From: Paramesorhizobium leguminum | GTDB lineage: Bacteria; Pseudomonadota; Alphaproteobacteria; Rhizobiales; Rhizobiaceae | Assembly: GCF_003217235.1 (NCBI RefSeq) | Contig: NZ_QJTF01000009.1 | Span: forward strand, 1-64,000 | Length of the DNA: 64,000 nucleotides | Direction: 5' to 3' | Part shown: in pieces, positions 8,801 through 19,869 of the stretch | Numbering within the stretch: position 1 is the stretch's first letter | Layout of the letters: each line of letters starts with the position of its first letter | Program-made: the position numbers and the translations under genes | The notes under the pieces: model-generated | The model's input: only the letters and a program-made list of their open reading frames with translations | Databases searched by the model: none | What the model was told of the DNA's origin: nothing

Positions 8801-9448
8801 TTGACGAGCCTTCAATTCGAATATCTGGCAGGGGACAGCCTCGCTGAGCAGGGATATCGCACACTCGAACGGCTAATCATCACACTCGTTCTCGAACCGA
8901 ACATGGTGGTCACTGAGCGAACGCTGATTGAACTGACAGGGATGGGACGAACGCCGGTTCGTGAAGCGATCCAGAGACTCGCCTGGGAAGGATTGCTGGA
9001 AGTGCGTCCGCGCTCCGGCATCGCCGTCAGCCCGCTTGACCCAAAGGATTTTACCAAGGTTCTCGACGCGCGCCAAGGTGTTGAGCAGATGCTGGCGCGC
9101 GATGCCGCGCGCTTTGCCGGCGCGCGTGACCGGGAACGGTTGGAAGCCGCGGCAACCGCGATGCGAGAGGCGGCGGCGGACAATGATATCGCCCGGTTCC
9201 TGGATGCGGACAAAGCGCTGGACGCCGTCCTTGGCCAGGCCGCGACGAATGCCTTTGCCGCCCGGCTCGCCGGTCCGCTCCAGACCCATAGCCGCCGTTT
9301 CTGGTATCACCTCAAACGCGACGACGGCCTTGCCGCCTCAACCGCGGCACACATTGCCCTCATCGACGCCATCCTCGCCCGGGAGCCGGACGAGGCCATG
9401 TCCGCTGCAGCGAAATTGATCGGCTACTTGCGAACCTTGGCGCCTTGA
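8801..9448 (+). CDS. GntR-family regulator (FCD type)
   Basis: This 215-residue DNA-binding regulator has a winged helix at about residues 20-75 (VTERTLIELTGMGRTPVREAIQRL), with the TPVREA core of GntR proteins, and an all-helical FCD-like ligand domain after it. The open frame extends far upstream, but TTG at 8801 is chosen because GGGAGGAG sits 6 bp before it and similarity starts there. It is divergent from the hydroxyproline-type genes and is presumably their repressor, responding to a pathway metabolite. It ends 3 bp from the stop of the convergent toxin gene. Confidence 0.85.
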   Translation: MTSLQFEYLAGDSLAEQGYRTLERLIITLVLEPNMVVTERTLIELTGMGRTPVREAIQRLAWEGLLEVRPRSGIAVSPLDPKDFTKVLDARQGVEQMLARDAARFAGARDRERLEAAATAMREAAADNDIARFLDADKALDAVLGQAATNAFAARLAGPLQTHSRRFWYHLKRDDGLAASTAAHIALIDAILAREPDEAMSAAAKLIGYLRTLAP

Positions 9449-9451
9449 TCT

Positions 9452-9733
9452 CTAGCCGAAAATCTCGCTATGCGATCCCAACCGCACTAACCATAAAGTA
9501 TCCGCGTCAGGCTTTTGATAGATCAATATGAGGTCTGGCTTGACATGGCAGTCCCTAAATCCAGCCCAATCGCCGCTGAGACTATGATCCCGGTAACGGG
9601 ATTCGAGCATTTCATCGTTGGCGAGCGCCTTTAAGATGGGAACAATATCTGTATTGAGTGTTTTGCCGTGACGGCCTTTGGACTCGCGCTTGTAATCTCG
9701 CATAAATCGCGTTGAGCGCTCAATCGTCCGCAT
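9452..9733 (-). CDS. YafQ-family mRNA interferase toxin
   Basis: The 93 residues match the RelE/ParE-superfamily toxin YafQ, which cuts mRNA on the ribosome. The residues needed in E. coli YafQ are all in place: His50, His63, Asp67, His88 and Phe92 (motifs YRDHSLSGDW, CHVKPDLILIY and GSHSEIFG). The gene overlaps its antitoxin by 14 bp, the antitoxin coming first. It looks intact. The pair sits between the GntR gene and the ATP synthase terminator. Confidence 0.9.
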   Translation of the reverse strand: MRTIERSTRFMRDYKRESKGRHGKTLNTDIVPILKALANDEMLESRYRDHSLSGDWAGFRDCHVKPDLILIYQKPDADTLWLVRLGSHSEIFG

Positions 9734-9983
9734 TAAGATCCGCCATCAGATCCTCTACGTTGATGAATCGCTTTCCCTTGCCAGCCTTAAGCTCTGCAAT
9801 GGCCTCGCGGGTGGCGGCGTTCGGCACTTTTACGGCGAACGGCAAACGCTGCTCATCGGCAATCCGCAACATAAGGAGGCGGATGACATCGGAGACCGAA
9901 AGGCCCATGGCTTCGAGAGCTGCGGTTGCCCGCTCCTTCGTCTCCGTGTCAATGCGGGCTCGGACCACTGTGTCAGTACGCAT
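9720..9983 (-). CDS. RelB/DinJ-family antitoxin
   Basis: The 87 residues start MRTDTVVRARIDTETKERA, a ribbon-helix-helix DNA-binding domain of the RelB/DinJ type (residues 1-45), followed by a basic toxin-wrapping C-terminus ending in acidic residues. An in-frame ATG at 10007 exists, but AGGAGGG lies 4 bp before the ATG at 9983, so the shorter form is chosen. It should neutralise the overlapping YafQ toxin and repress the pair. Confidence 0.88.
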   Translation of the reverse strand: MRTDTVVRARIDTETKERATAALEAMGLSVSDVIRLLMLRIADEQRLPFAVKVPNAATREAIAELKAGKGKRFINVEDLMADLNADD

Positions 9984-9998
9984 GCGACCCTCCTGTGC

Positions 9999-10017
9999 TG
10001 TAGCCATTATGTAGCCA
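9999..10017 (-). promoter_or_regulatory. Candidate promoter/operator of the antitoxin-toxin pair
   Basis: On the minus strand GGCTACA occurs twice in direct orientation separated by 4 bp, and the first copy overlaps a -10-like TACATAAT. A direct repeat over the -10 box just ahead of a ribbon-helix-helix antitoxin gene is a plausible autoregulation site. Confidence 0.35.
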
Positions 10018-10053
10018 CAACACTATCATCTCCGGCCTCCGCAAACAAATAAA

Positions 10054-10082
10054 AAAAGCGGCCCGAACGAGGCCGCTTTCTC
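10054..10082 (-). terminator. Terminator of the ATP synthase operon
   Basis: AGCGGCC-TCGTTCG-GGCCGCT on the minus strand is followed by seven T residues. It lies about 20 bp after the atpC stop codon and is a strong intrinsic terminator for atpHAGDC. Confidence 0.85.
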
Positions 10083-10103
10083 TGTCTTCGAATATAGCGT
10101 GGA

Positions 10104-10511
10104 CTACGCCGGCAGGATGGAGCCTTCGAGCGTCATCAGCTGATGCAGGAACTCCTCGGCCGCAGTGCGGTGTTCATGCGTCGCGGCGCCGCTCAGTGCC
10201 TCCCGCGCGTCATGAATACGGCGGCGAAGCTCATCGCGGTTCAGATCATCGACATGCACCGCAGATTCCGCCAGAACCGTGCAGACCTCCTGCGAGATGT
10301 CGGCGAAACCGCCGAAAACCACATAGGAGTCTTCCTTGCCATCGACCTGTTTGACCCGGATAACCCCCGGCATGATGGTGGTCATCAGGGGAGCATGACG
10401 GGCCATGACCGTCATGTAGCCCTCGCTTCCGGGAACCACGACTTCCGTGACCTCCGCGGAAAGCAGAAGACGTTCCGGCGATACCAGTTCAAAATTGAAG
10501 GCTTCAGCCAT
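10104..10511 (-). CDS. atpC: ATP synthase epsilon subunit
   Basis: AtpC (135 residues) is the F1 central stalk subunit that couples rotation and inhibits hydrolysis. It starts MAEAFNFELVSPERLLLS, with the beta-sandwich domain (GSEGYMTVMARHAPLMT) then a two-helix C-terminus. An in-frame TTG two codons earlier is ignored. No strong ribosome site is visible; the 90 bp upstream consists largely of two tandem repeats. Last gene of the operon. Confidence 0.95.
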   Translation of the reverse strand: MAEAFNFELVSPERLLLSAEVTEVVVPGSEGYMTVMARHAPLMTTIMPGVIRVKQVDGKEDSYVVFGGFADISQEVCTVLAESAVHVDDLNRDELRRRIHDAREALSGAATHEHRTAAEEFLHQLMTLEGSILPA

Positions 10512-10520
10512 GTTCAATTA

Positions 10521-10594
10521 GTGAACAGTGAACAGTGAACAGTGAACAGAATCTTCTATTCCACTATCTCACTATCTCACTATCTCACTACTCC
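10521..10594. repeat. Two tandem repeats between atpD and atpC
   Basis: GTGAACA is repeated four times in tandem at 10521-10549, and an 8-bp unit ACTATCTC three times plus a partial copy at 10563-10594. Together they fill most of the 90-bp gap between the atpD stop and the atpC start, directly before the atpC initiation codon. Such arrays can vary in number by slippage. Confidence 0.85.
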
Positions 10595-10601
10595 CTTTGA
10601 T

Positions 10602-12164
<1,563 letters not shown>

Positions 12165-12177
12165 TTACCTTCCGTTA

Positions 12178-12230
12178 GCACGATCCTGAAAAGTTGGCTC
12201 GCTTTTCGGGATCATGCGCTAAACCAAAAC
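12178..12230. repeat. Short hairpin repeat between atpG and atpD
   Basis: GCACGATCCTGAAAAG pairs with CTTTTCGGGATCATGCGC. On the coding strand it begins right after the atpG stop codon (TAA, then GTTTTGGTTTAGCGCATGATCC), inside the atp operon. It does not end in a T run that would terminate transcription in the gene direction. Confidence 0.85.
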
Positions 12231-13109
12231 TTAGAGCGCTTCCGCGCCCGAAATGATTTCGATCAGTTCCTTGGTGATCTGAGCCTGACGCTGGCGGTTA
12301 TACGTGATCGACAGCTTGTTGATCATGTCGCCGGCATTGCGCGTCGCATTATCCATCGCGCTCATCTTCGCGCCCATCTCGCCGGCTACATTTTCCAGGA
12401 GCGCCCGGAAAATCTGCACGGAAATGTTGCGCGGGATGAGATCATTCAGGATAGCGCTCGGATCTGGCTCGTATTCGTAAATCGCGCCCTTGGCCTGGTC
12501 AGCCGCCGTCTCGCCACCCGCGGAGGCGGGGATGAGCTGTAACGGGGTCGGCACCTGGCTGATGACCGATTTGAATTCCGAATAGAACAGCGTGCAGATA
12601 TCGAAAGCGCCATCATTGAACAGCGCGATGATCTTGCGGCCGATCGCATCGGCATTGGCGAAGCCAACCTGCTTCACCTCGCGCATGTCGAAATGATCGA
12701 TGATGAGCTGCCCGAACTCGCGCTTGAGGATATCGGCGCCCTTCCTGCCGACGGTGACGATCTTCACCGTCTTGCCTTCGGCGAGCAGCTTGCGGGCATG
12801 GTCGCGCGCCAGACGCGCGATCTGCGAGTTGAAACCGCCGCAGAGGCCGCGTTCCGCCGTGCAGACCACGAGGAGATGCACGTTGTCCGCGCCCGTCCCG
12901 GCCATCAGCTTCGGCGCGTCGTCGCCGCTCACATTCTGCGCGATATTGGCGAGCACCGCGCCCATGCGCTGCGAATAAGGCCGTGCTGCCTCGGCGGCTT
13001 CCTGCGCGCGACGCAGCTTCGCCGCGGCGACCATCTGCATCGCCTTGGTGATCTTCTGCGTCGCCTTGACCGAGGCGATACGGTTTCTCAGATCCTTAAG
13101 TGAAGGCAT
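12231..13109 (-). CDS. atpG: ATP synthase gamma subunit
   Basis: AtpG (292 residues) is the rotating central shaft of F1. The N-terminal helix [34 protein letters not shown] and C-terminal helix [25 protein letters not shown], which form the coiled-coil shaft, are both intact. It lies between atpA and atpD, with a hairpin repeat on each side. Confidence 0.97.
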   Translation of the reverse strand: MPSLKDLRNRIASVKATQKITKAMQMVAAAKLRRAQEAAEAARPYSQRMGAVLANIAQNVSGDDAPKLMAGTGADNVHLLVVCTAERGLCGGFNSQIARLARDHARKLLAEGKTVKIVTVGRKGADILKREFGQLIIDHFDMREVKQVGFANADAIGRKIIALFNDGAFDICTLFYSEFKSVISQVPTPLQLIPASAGGETAADQAKGAIYEYEPDPSAILNDLIPRNISVQIFRALLENVAGEMGAKMSAMDNATRNAGDMINKLSITYNRQRQAQITKELIEIISGAEAL

Positions 13110-13123
13110 CCGTTCATCCCGTC

Positions 13124-13170
13124 AGAGCATGATTCCGCAAAATTGCAGAACCATGCGGCTAAAACAAAAC
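13124..13170. repeat. Short hairpin repeat between atpA and atpG
   Basis: A degenerate copy: AGAGCATGATTCCGCAAAATTGCAG with CATGCGGCTAAAAC at the end next to the atpA stop codon. The spacing from CATG to the stop matches the copies beside livF, atpG and rhaI. Confidence 0.75.
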
Positions 13171-14699
<1,529 letters not shown>

Positions 14700-14700
<1 letters not shown>

Positions 14701-15260
14701 CAGCCGACCTCTTTCAGTGCAAGCTTGAGAGAAGAAAGTTTGGTGCGAAGGGAGGTATCGATCTGGCGCGATCCCATCTTCACGATGAGGCCGCCGAGGA
14801 TCGACGGATCGACGGTGACATTGATCGTCACGTCTTTTCCGGCAACACTCTTGAGCGTCGCCTTCAATTCGTTTTGCTGTGCGGCAGTCAGTTCATGGGC
14901 CGCGGTAACATCGGCGGAAACCTCGCCGCGATGCGTCGCAGCGATCTGGCGGAACGCCGCGATCATGCCGGGCAGCACAAAAAGCCGGCGATTGCTTGCC
15001 ACGACACGAAGAAAGTTGCCTACGATACCATCGATGCCAGCCTTGTCGGCAATGGCCGAAATCGCCTTCACCTGCTCCTCGGTCGAGAAAACAGGGCTGG
15101 AAATCAGGCGCTTCAACTCGTCGCTGCCATTCAGAAGGGCCTCGAAGCGGCCAAGATCCTTCTCGACGCCGGCAACGGAATTTGCTTCCAGCGCCAGATC
15201 GAAAAGTGATCCGGCATAACGCCGCGCGACACCTGAAATGAGCGATGAAGTTTCGGTCAC
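14700..15260 (-). CDS. atpH: ATP synthase delta subunit
   Basis: AtpH (186 residues) is the peripheral-stalk subunit linking F1 to the F0 b subunits. The frame is open to a TTG at 15290, but GTG at 15260 ([21 protein letters not shown]) matches the start and 186-residue length of Brucella-type AtpH. The C-terminal [21 protein letters not shown] is the family hallmark. It is the first gene of the F1 operon; F0 genes lie elsewhere, as usual in alphaproteobacteria. The promoter should lie in 15261-15464. Confidence 0.94.
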
Positions 15261-15464
15261 GGACAATCGGCTCTCTGGTTTAATCGCCAAGACTCGGGCC
15301 TGAAAGACAGGTCAGCCTAAGCCTTTGACTTTATTGATTTTTCTCAGCGCATTTTAGATGTGCGTAACATCTCCGCTGAAATTCGCTTGCCGTCTAGCAT
15401 GAACGGGCGGGACTCGCAACACGGGAATCCCTCTGTTTTTAGTCACCTTTGTCGCAATTGCGGG

Positions 15465-15854
15465 TCAGGCGATAAATCCAAAAGCAAAAAGCAGCGGCGC
15501 AGCGGCGAGCAAGAATTCGATGAGCGCCGCTATCCAGTTGTAAAGCGTGTTGCCCTTGTCCGACATCATTGAGATAAGCCGCCCGAACAGGCTGAACCCC
15601 CATGCCGCTCCGAGTGCCAGCCAGAGGAATGGCTGCGCGAAGATGAGACAGGAGAGGCCCAGCCCGATATGAAACCCCGCCATTGTCGCGCGGATCGAGG
15701 CGAAAGCTTCGGGGCGCTCGTTGAGTGGCGAGAGGCGCAACAGCTTCATCGACAGGCCCGGCGCGAGAAACAGAACGAGTCCGAACAGCACCGTGAGGAG
15801 GGCCGAAACCCAAGCCAGCCACTCCCCATCACTCGCGGGCCAATAGAATTCCAT
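15465..15854 (-). CDS. Small four-helix membrane protein
   Basis: The 129 residues hold four hydrophobic segments (about 13-33, 52-72, 74-90 and 103-127) joined by short loops, with RATMAGFHIGLGLSC and ALGAAWGFSLFGRLISMMSDKGN as the most distinctive stretches. It resembles the DUF4345-like family of small alphaproteobacterial membrane proteins; I recall a related Agrobacterium protein linked to phage infection but cannot confirm it. It lies about 200 bp upstream of the ATP synthase operon on the same strand. Function unknown. Confidence 0.75.
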   Translation of the reverse strand: MEFYWPASDGEWLAWVSALLTVLFGLVLFLAPGLSMKLLRLSPLNERPEAFASIRATMAGFHIGLGLSCLIFAQPFLWLALGAAWGFSLFGRLISMMSDKGNTLYNWIAALIEFLLAAAPLLFAFGFIA

Positions 15855-15973
15855 GTCGTTTCCTCATGCTTCTGAAATTTGGTTCGGCTCTATAGAGCAC
15901 ATAGGAGAAAAGTGCGACAAAAAGCGCTTGTTGCGTTTTTCACAACCAACGGAAACGTTGGCACTCTACGTCG

Positions 15974-16130
15974 CCCCCCTCTGCCCTGCCGGGCATCTCC
16001 CCCGCGAGGGGGGAGATTGCGCCTTCATCGACGTCTGGCATCAATCGCCAGCATTGCAGGATGAAAGCTGTCAGCCGTGTCAGCCAATCTCCCCCCTTGC
16101 GGGGGAGATGTCCGGCAGGACAGAGGGGGG
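15974..16130. repeat. Family A palindromic element, copy 2
   Basis: It starts CCCCCCTCTGCCCTGCCGG and ends GACAGAGGGGGG, with a slightly diverged arm tip (GCGAGG for CAAGG). Outer flanks AACGGAAACGTTGGC and GCCAGCGTTTCC extend the palindrome. It lies between priA and the small membrane protein gene. Confidence 0.9.
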
Positions 16131-16162
16131 CGCTGTCCCGCCAGCGTTTCCATTTGACCTCT

Positions 16163-18406
16163 CTACAAAAAGCTCTGCGGATCGATATCCACCTGCACCC
16201 TCACCGACCCGCGTTCCTTCGGCCCAGCAACAAGCAGCGCGCGGATGAAGGCCTGTATGTCCGCGCGCTTCGTCCCATGGATAAGCAGTCGGAAACGGTG
16301 CCGTCCGCGAATCAGCGCCAACGGCGCCTCCGCTGGACCCAGCACCGCGATTTCAGGCGATGACGGCGCCGCCCGGCGTACGCCGCGCGCATGGCTCTCC
16401 GCCTCAGCGCGCGTATTGGCCGAAACGATCAACGCCGCCAGCCGACCGAATGGCGGCAAGCCCGCGCGTTCTCGCTCCTCGATTTCGCGGGCGTAAAAGG
16501 CCGCCGCGTCGCCCGAGACGATGGCGCGCATCACCGGGTGGTCGGGCTGGTAGGTCTGCAGCAAGCCAAGACTCTTGCGTCCCGTGCGTCCCGCCCGCCC
16601 CGTCACCTGATTGAGCAGCTGGAACGTCCGCTCGGCGGCGCGCGGATCGCCATTGGCGAGCCCCAGATCCGCATCTATGACGCCGACCAGCGTCATATCA
16701 GGGAAATTATGCCCCTTCGCCACCAGTTGCGTGCCTATGACGATATCCGCCTCACCCTTGGCGATAGCATCAAGCTCCAGCCGCAACCGCTTCACGCCGC
16801 CAAGGAGATCGGAGGAAAGCACGATGATCCGCGCATCGGGAAACGCCGCCTCTGTCTCCTCGGCGATGCGCTCCACGCCGGGGCCGCAGGCGACCAGATG
16901 ATCGAGCGTGCCGCATTCCGGACAGGATTGGGGCACCGGTTCATGGTAGCCGCATTGGTGGCACATCAGCTGGCCGCGAAAACGATGTTCCACCAGCCAG
17001 CTCGAACAGCTCGGACACTGGAACCGATGCCCGCAAACCCGGCACAGCGTCAGCGGCGCATAACCGCGCCGGTTGAGGAACAGGAGCGCCTGCTCCTTGC
17101 GCTCCAGCGTTTTGGCGATCGCCCCTGATAGCACCGGCGACAGGAACCGGCCCGGCGGCGGCGGGGACCGGCGCATGTCGATGGTTTTGAGATCGGGCAT
17201 CGCCGCTTCGGCATAGCGGGAGGAGAGCCTGATGCGTTTGTAACGCCCCTGCTCCGCATTGACCTGGCTTTCGACTGAAGGCGTCGCCGAGGCGAGCACC
17301 ACCGGAAAGCCGCCGATATGCCCGCGCACCACCGCCATGTCGCGGGCATTGTAGAACACCCGATCCTCCTGCTTGTAGGCCGGATCATGTTCCTCATCCA
17401 CCACGATCAGCCCAAGATCGCGGAACGGCAGGAACAGCGCCGACCGCGCGCCGGCCACCACCTTCACCTTCCCTTCCGCCACTTGCCGCCAGACGCGCTC
17501 ACGCATCCGTGGCGCCAGGTCGGAATGCCATTCGGCGGGCTTCGCCCCGAAACGATTGTGGAAACGGTCAAGAAATTGCTGCGTCAGCGCGATCTCAGGC
17601 AACAGGATCAGCACCTGCCGCCCCTGCTCGATGGCCTTCGCCACCGCCTCGAAATAGACCTCCGTCTTGCCCGAGCCGGTCACGCCATCGAGCAGAGAAA
17701 CGGAAAACGCCTGAGTCGAAACATTCGCCACCAGCATATCCGCCGCCGCCTGCTGGTCCGGCGAGAGGTCCGCGCGGGCGTAATCGATATCGGGGAGGGC
17801 CACCACCGGCGGCGGCGGGATCATAACTTCTTCGAAGACCCCCTGCGCCTTGAGCCCCTCAACCACGGTCGTAGATACACCGGCGGCATGCGCAAGACCG
17901 GAGCGCGTCCATGCCATGCCGTCTTCGACGAGTTCCATGACGCGGGCACGCGCGTCCGTCAGCCGGCCCGGCTGCGCACCCGCATGGCGCAGGCCCGGGA
18001 TGGGCGGCTCGGGATCGAAGGCCGTGGGAACCCGCAGGAGCATGCGCGCCACCATGCCCGGAGCCGAAAGCGTGTAATCCGCCGCCCACTGCACGAAGCG
18101 CAGCATTGCCGGTTCCACCGGCGGGCAGTCGAAAACTGCCGAAATCGAACGCAATTTCTTCGCATCGACCGTATCCGTCTCACCGTCAGTCACAATGCCG
18201 ACCACCTCGCGCGGCCCCAGCGGCACCCGCACGATCGACCCCGGAACGACGCTCATCCCCTCCGGCACGGCGTAGGAATAGGGCCGTTCCGCCGGCATCG
18301 GAACGAGCACGGGAACCGTCCTTTGTCCCTTGCGCAAGTCCGGACGGAAAACCGCTTCACACTTTTCCTGGACTTGCTTGTGCGAGGTTTGCGAATCTTT
18401 TGACAT
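16163..18406 (-). CDS. priA: Primosomal protein N', replication restart helicase PriA
   Basis: PriA (747 residues) loads the replicative helicase at stalled forks. It has the N-terminal fork-binding domain (about 30-130), helicase core with P-loop GVTGSGKTE (241-249) and DEEH box, and the zinc-binding insert with paired cysteines (CRVCGHRFQCPSC and CHQCG, CPECG). Odd feature: residues 10-25 (KQVQEKCEAVFRPDLR) are encoded by a 47-bp hairpin repeat that also occurs inside rhaK. The usual PriA sequence begins after it, near TVPVLVPMPAERPYSYAVP. The assigned ATG has only a weak ribosome site (AAGG), so a later start is possible. The 3' end lies 33 bp from a family A repeat. Confidence 0.93.
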   Translation of the reverse strand: MSKDSQTSHKQVQEKCEAVFRPDLRKGQRTVPVLVPMPAERPYSYAVPEGMSVVPGSIVRVPLGPREVVGIVTDGETDTVDAKKLRSISAVFDCPPVEPAMLRFVQWAADYTLSAPGMVARMLLRVPTAFDPEPPIPGLRHAGAQPGRLTDARARVMELVEDGMAWTRSGLAHAAGVSTTVVEGLKAQGVFEEVMIPPPPVVALPDIDYARADLSPDQQAAADMLVANVSTQAFSVSLLDGVTGSGKTEVYFEAVAKAIEQGRQVLILLPEIALTQQFLDRFHNRFGAKPAEWHSDLAPRMRERVWRQVAEGKVKVVAGARSALFLPFRDLGLIVVDEEHDPAYKQEDRVFYNARDMAVVRGHIGGFPVVLASATPSVESQVNAEQGRYKRIRLSSRYAEAAMPDLKTIDMRRSPPPPGRFLSPVLSGAIAKTLERKEQALLFLNRRGYAPLTLCRVCGHRFQCPSCSSWLVEHRFRGQLMCHQCGYHEPVPQSCPECGTLDHLVACGPGVERIAEETEAAFPDARIIVLSSDLLGGVKRLRLELDAIAKGEADIVIGTQLVAKGHNFPDMTLVGVIDADLGLANGDPRAAERTFQLLNQVTGRAGRTGRKSLGLLQTYQPDHPVMRAIVSGDAAAFYAREIEERERAGLPPFGRLAALIVSANTRAEAESHARGVRRAAPSSPEIAVLGPAEAPLALIRGRHRFRLLIHGTKRADIQAFIRALLVAGPKERGSVRVQVDIDPQSFL
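18333..18379. repeat. In-gene hairpin repeat in priA
   Basis: This 47-bp element has arms AAGTCC/GGACTT and AGGAAAA/TTTTCC around GTGTGAAGCGG. It matches the element at 58510-58556 in rhaK at 46 of 47 positions. It is translated in the same frame in both genes as QEKCEAVFRPDLR. Confidence 0.9.
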
Positions 18407-18521
18407 GATCGCGTGACCTTGGCTTGGCTTTGGAGTAAAGAAAACCCACTTTAAGGGGTGAGATCATGCGGTTCTAAGGGCCACATCGATATCCCGCCAG
18501 CCTATTATGGAGGACGCTGAA

Positions 18522-19175
18522 ATGAAATTCTTTGTCGATACCGCCGATGTGAAGGAAATCCGCGAGCTGAACGATCTCGGCCTCCTCGACGGGGTGACCA
18601 CCAATCCTTCCCTGATCCTGAAATCGGGTCGCAGCATTCTGGAAGTCACCAAGGAGATTTGCGATATCGTCGCCGGTCCCGTCTCGGCTGAAGTCACCGC
18701 CATCGACTATGACGGCATGATGAAGGAAGCCGCGGTTCTCTCGAAGATCGCGGACAATATCTGCATCAAGGTGCCGCTGACCCTCGATGGCCTCAAGGCC
18801 TGCAAGGCGCTCACTTCCGAAGGTCGCAAGGTCAACGTCACGCTCTGCTTCTCTGCCAATCAGGCGCTGCTCGCCGCCAAGGCCGGCGCGACCTTCATCT
18901 CGCCATTCGTCGGCCGCCTTGACGACATGGGCATCAACGGCATGGAGCTGATCGCCGAAATCCGCACTATCTACGACAATTACGATTACAAGACCGAAAT
19001 CCTTGCCGCCTCGATCCGCACGGTGAACCACGTCAAGGAAGCGGCTCTCATCGGCGCCGATGTCGTCACGGTCCCGCCCGCCACGCTCAAGGCGCTCGTC
19101 AAGCACCCGCTGACGGACAAGGGCCTCGAGTCCTTCCTCGCCGATTGGGCGAAGACGGGGCAGAAGATCGCGTGA
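18522..19175 (+). CDS. fsa: Fructose-6-phosphate aldolase / transaldolase-like protein
   Basis: This 217-residue TIM-barrel enzyme belongs to the short transaldolase group (TalC/Fsa, about 215-220 residues). Motifs are [14 protein letters not shown] at the start, GVTTNPSLI and the Schiff-base lysine in NICIKVPLT (about residue 86). It could act as transaldolase in the pentose phosphate pathway or as fructose-6-phosphate aldolase; the two cannot be told apart here. ATG at 18522 is chosen because GGAGG lies 8 bp upstream. It is divergent from priA. Confidence 0.9.
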   Translation: MKFFVDTADVKEIRELNDLGLLDGVTTNPSLILKSGRSILEVTKEICDIVAGPVSAEVTAIDYDGMMKEAAVLSKIADNICIKVPLTLDGLKACKALTSEGRKVNVTLCFSANQALLAAKAGATFISPFVGRLDDMGINGMELIAEIRTIYDNYDYKTEILAASIRTVNHVKEAALIGADVVTVPPATLKALVKHPLTDKGLESFLADWAKTGQKIA

Positions 19176-19190
19176 TACGTTTGGCGGGGG

Positions 19191-19265
19191 CGCCCCAAGC
19201 GCCCTCGCCCTTCGAGGCTCCGCTACGCTTTGCACCTCAGGATGAGGGCTACTGGAGCGCCAACG
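19191..19265. repeat. Family E element, single arm
   Basis: GCGCCCTCGCCCTTCGAGG through CTCAGGATGAGGGCTACTGG matches the left half of the element at 43727-43866. It fills the gap between the convergent ends of the transaldolase gene and lptE, where no ordinary terminator is seen. Confidence 0.8.
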
Positions 19266-19295
19266 CCCCTTCACCCACCCGCACCATCTTGTCTC

Positions 19296-19847
19296 TCAGC
19301 GCTGCCGCGCCATATTCTGCGCCAGAGCCAGCATCAACTGTTGCGCCAATTCCTCCGCCGCCCGGTCCTGCGCGTCACGTTCGGCACGCAAATTCGCGAA
19401 TTCCTGGCGTGGCCGATCAAAAGAGGATCTGACAGAACGGGTACCCTTGGCGACCGGCTTGCCTGCCACGTCACGCAGCACGTAATTCGACGACACGTTC
19501 ACCGTACCGGCCGAAGGGCGACCGGTCCTGTCGGTCGAATCACCAATATCGACGCTGACTGCCGCCGTTGTGTATGAGGTGACTCCGAGCGAAAGGCGAT
19601 AGGCCGGGCTGACTGGCTCCCCTGCCCCGCCGCTCAGGAGAAAGATCAGCTTGTTGCGCACTTCCTGCCCATAACGGGTGGTGGCCGGCTCGATCTCGAT
19701 GGAAGCAAGCTTCTCGCGCATGGCGGGCTGAACGCTTCCACCAAGAGATGTTTCCGGCCCTCCGCCGGAATAAAGCGGTTGCACAGTACATCCCGCGGCA
19801 GCAAGCAAGGTTCCCGCCAGCACGGCAAAAAATGCGGACTGCCTCAT
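19296..19847 (-). CDS. lptE: LPS-assembly lipoprotein LptE
   Basis: This 183-residue lipoprotein is the outer-membrane partner of LptD in lipopolysaccharide export. The N-terminus has a lipoprotein signal with lipobox LAAAGC (Cys20), followed by TVQPLYSGG, typical of alphaproteobacterial LptE. The start at 19847 is chosen because it begins the signal peptide. It follows leuS by 22 bp on the same strand, the usual leuS-lptE pairing; holA, which often follows, is absent here. Confidence 0.86.
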   Translation of the reverse strand: MRQSAFFAVLAGTLLAAAGCTVQPLYSGGGPETSLGGSVQPAMREKLASIEIEPATTRYGQEVRNKLIFLLSGGAGEPVSPAYRLSLGVTSYTTAAVSVDIGDSTDRTGRPSAGTVNVSSNYVLRDVAGKPVAKGTRSVRSSFDRPRQEFANLRAERDAQDRAAEELAQQLMLALAQNMARQR

Positions 19848-19869
19848 TTTGGCTCCGAAAAAAGCGCGA

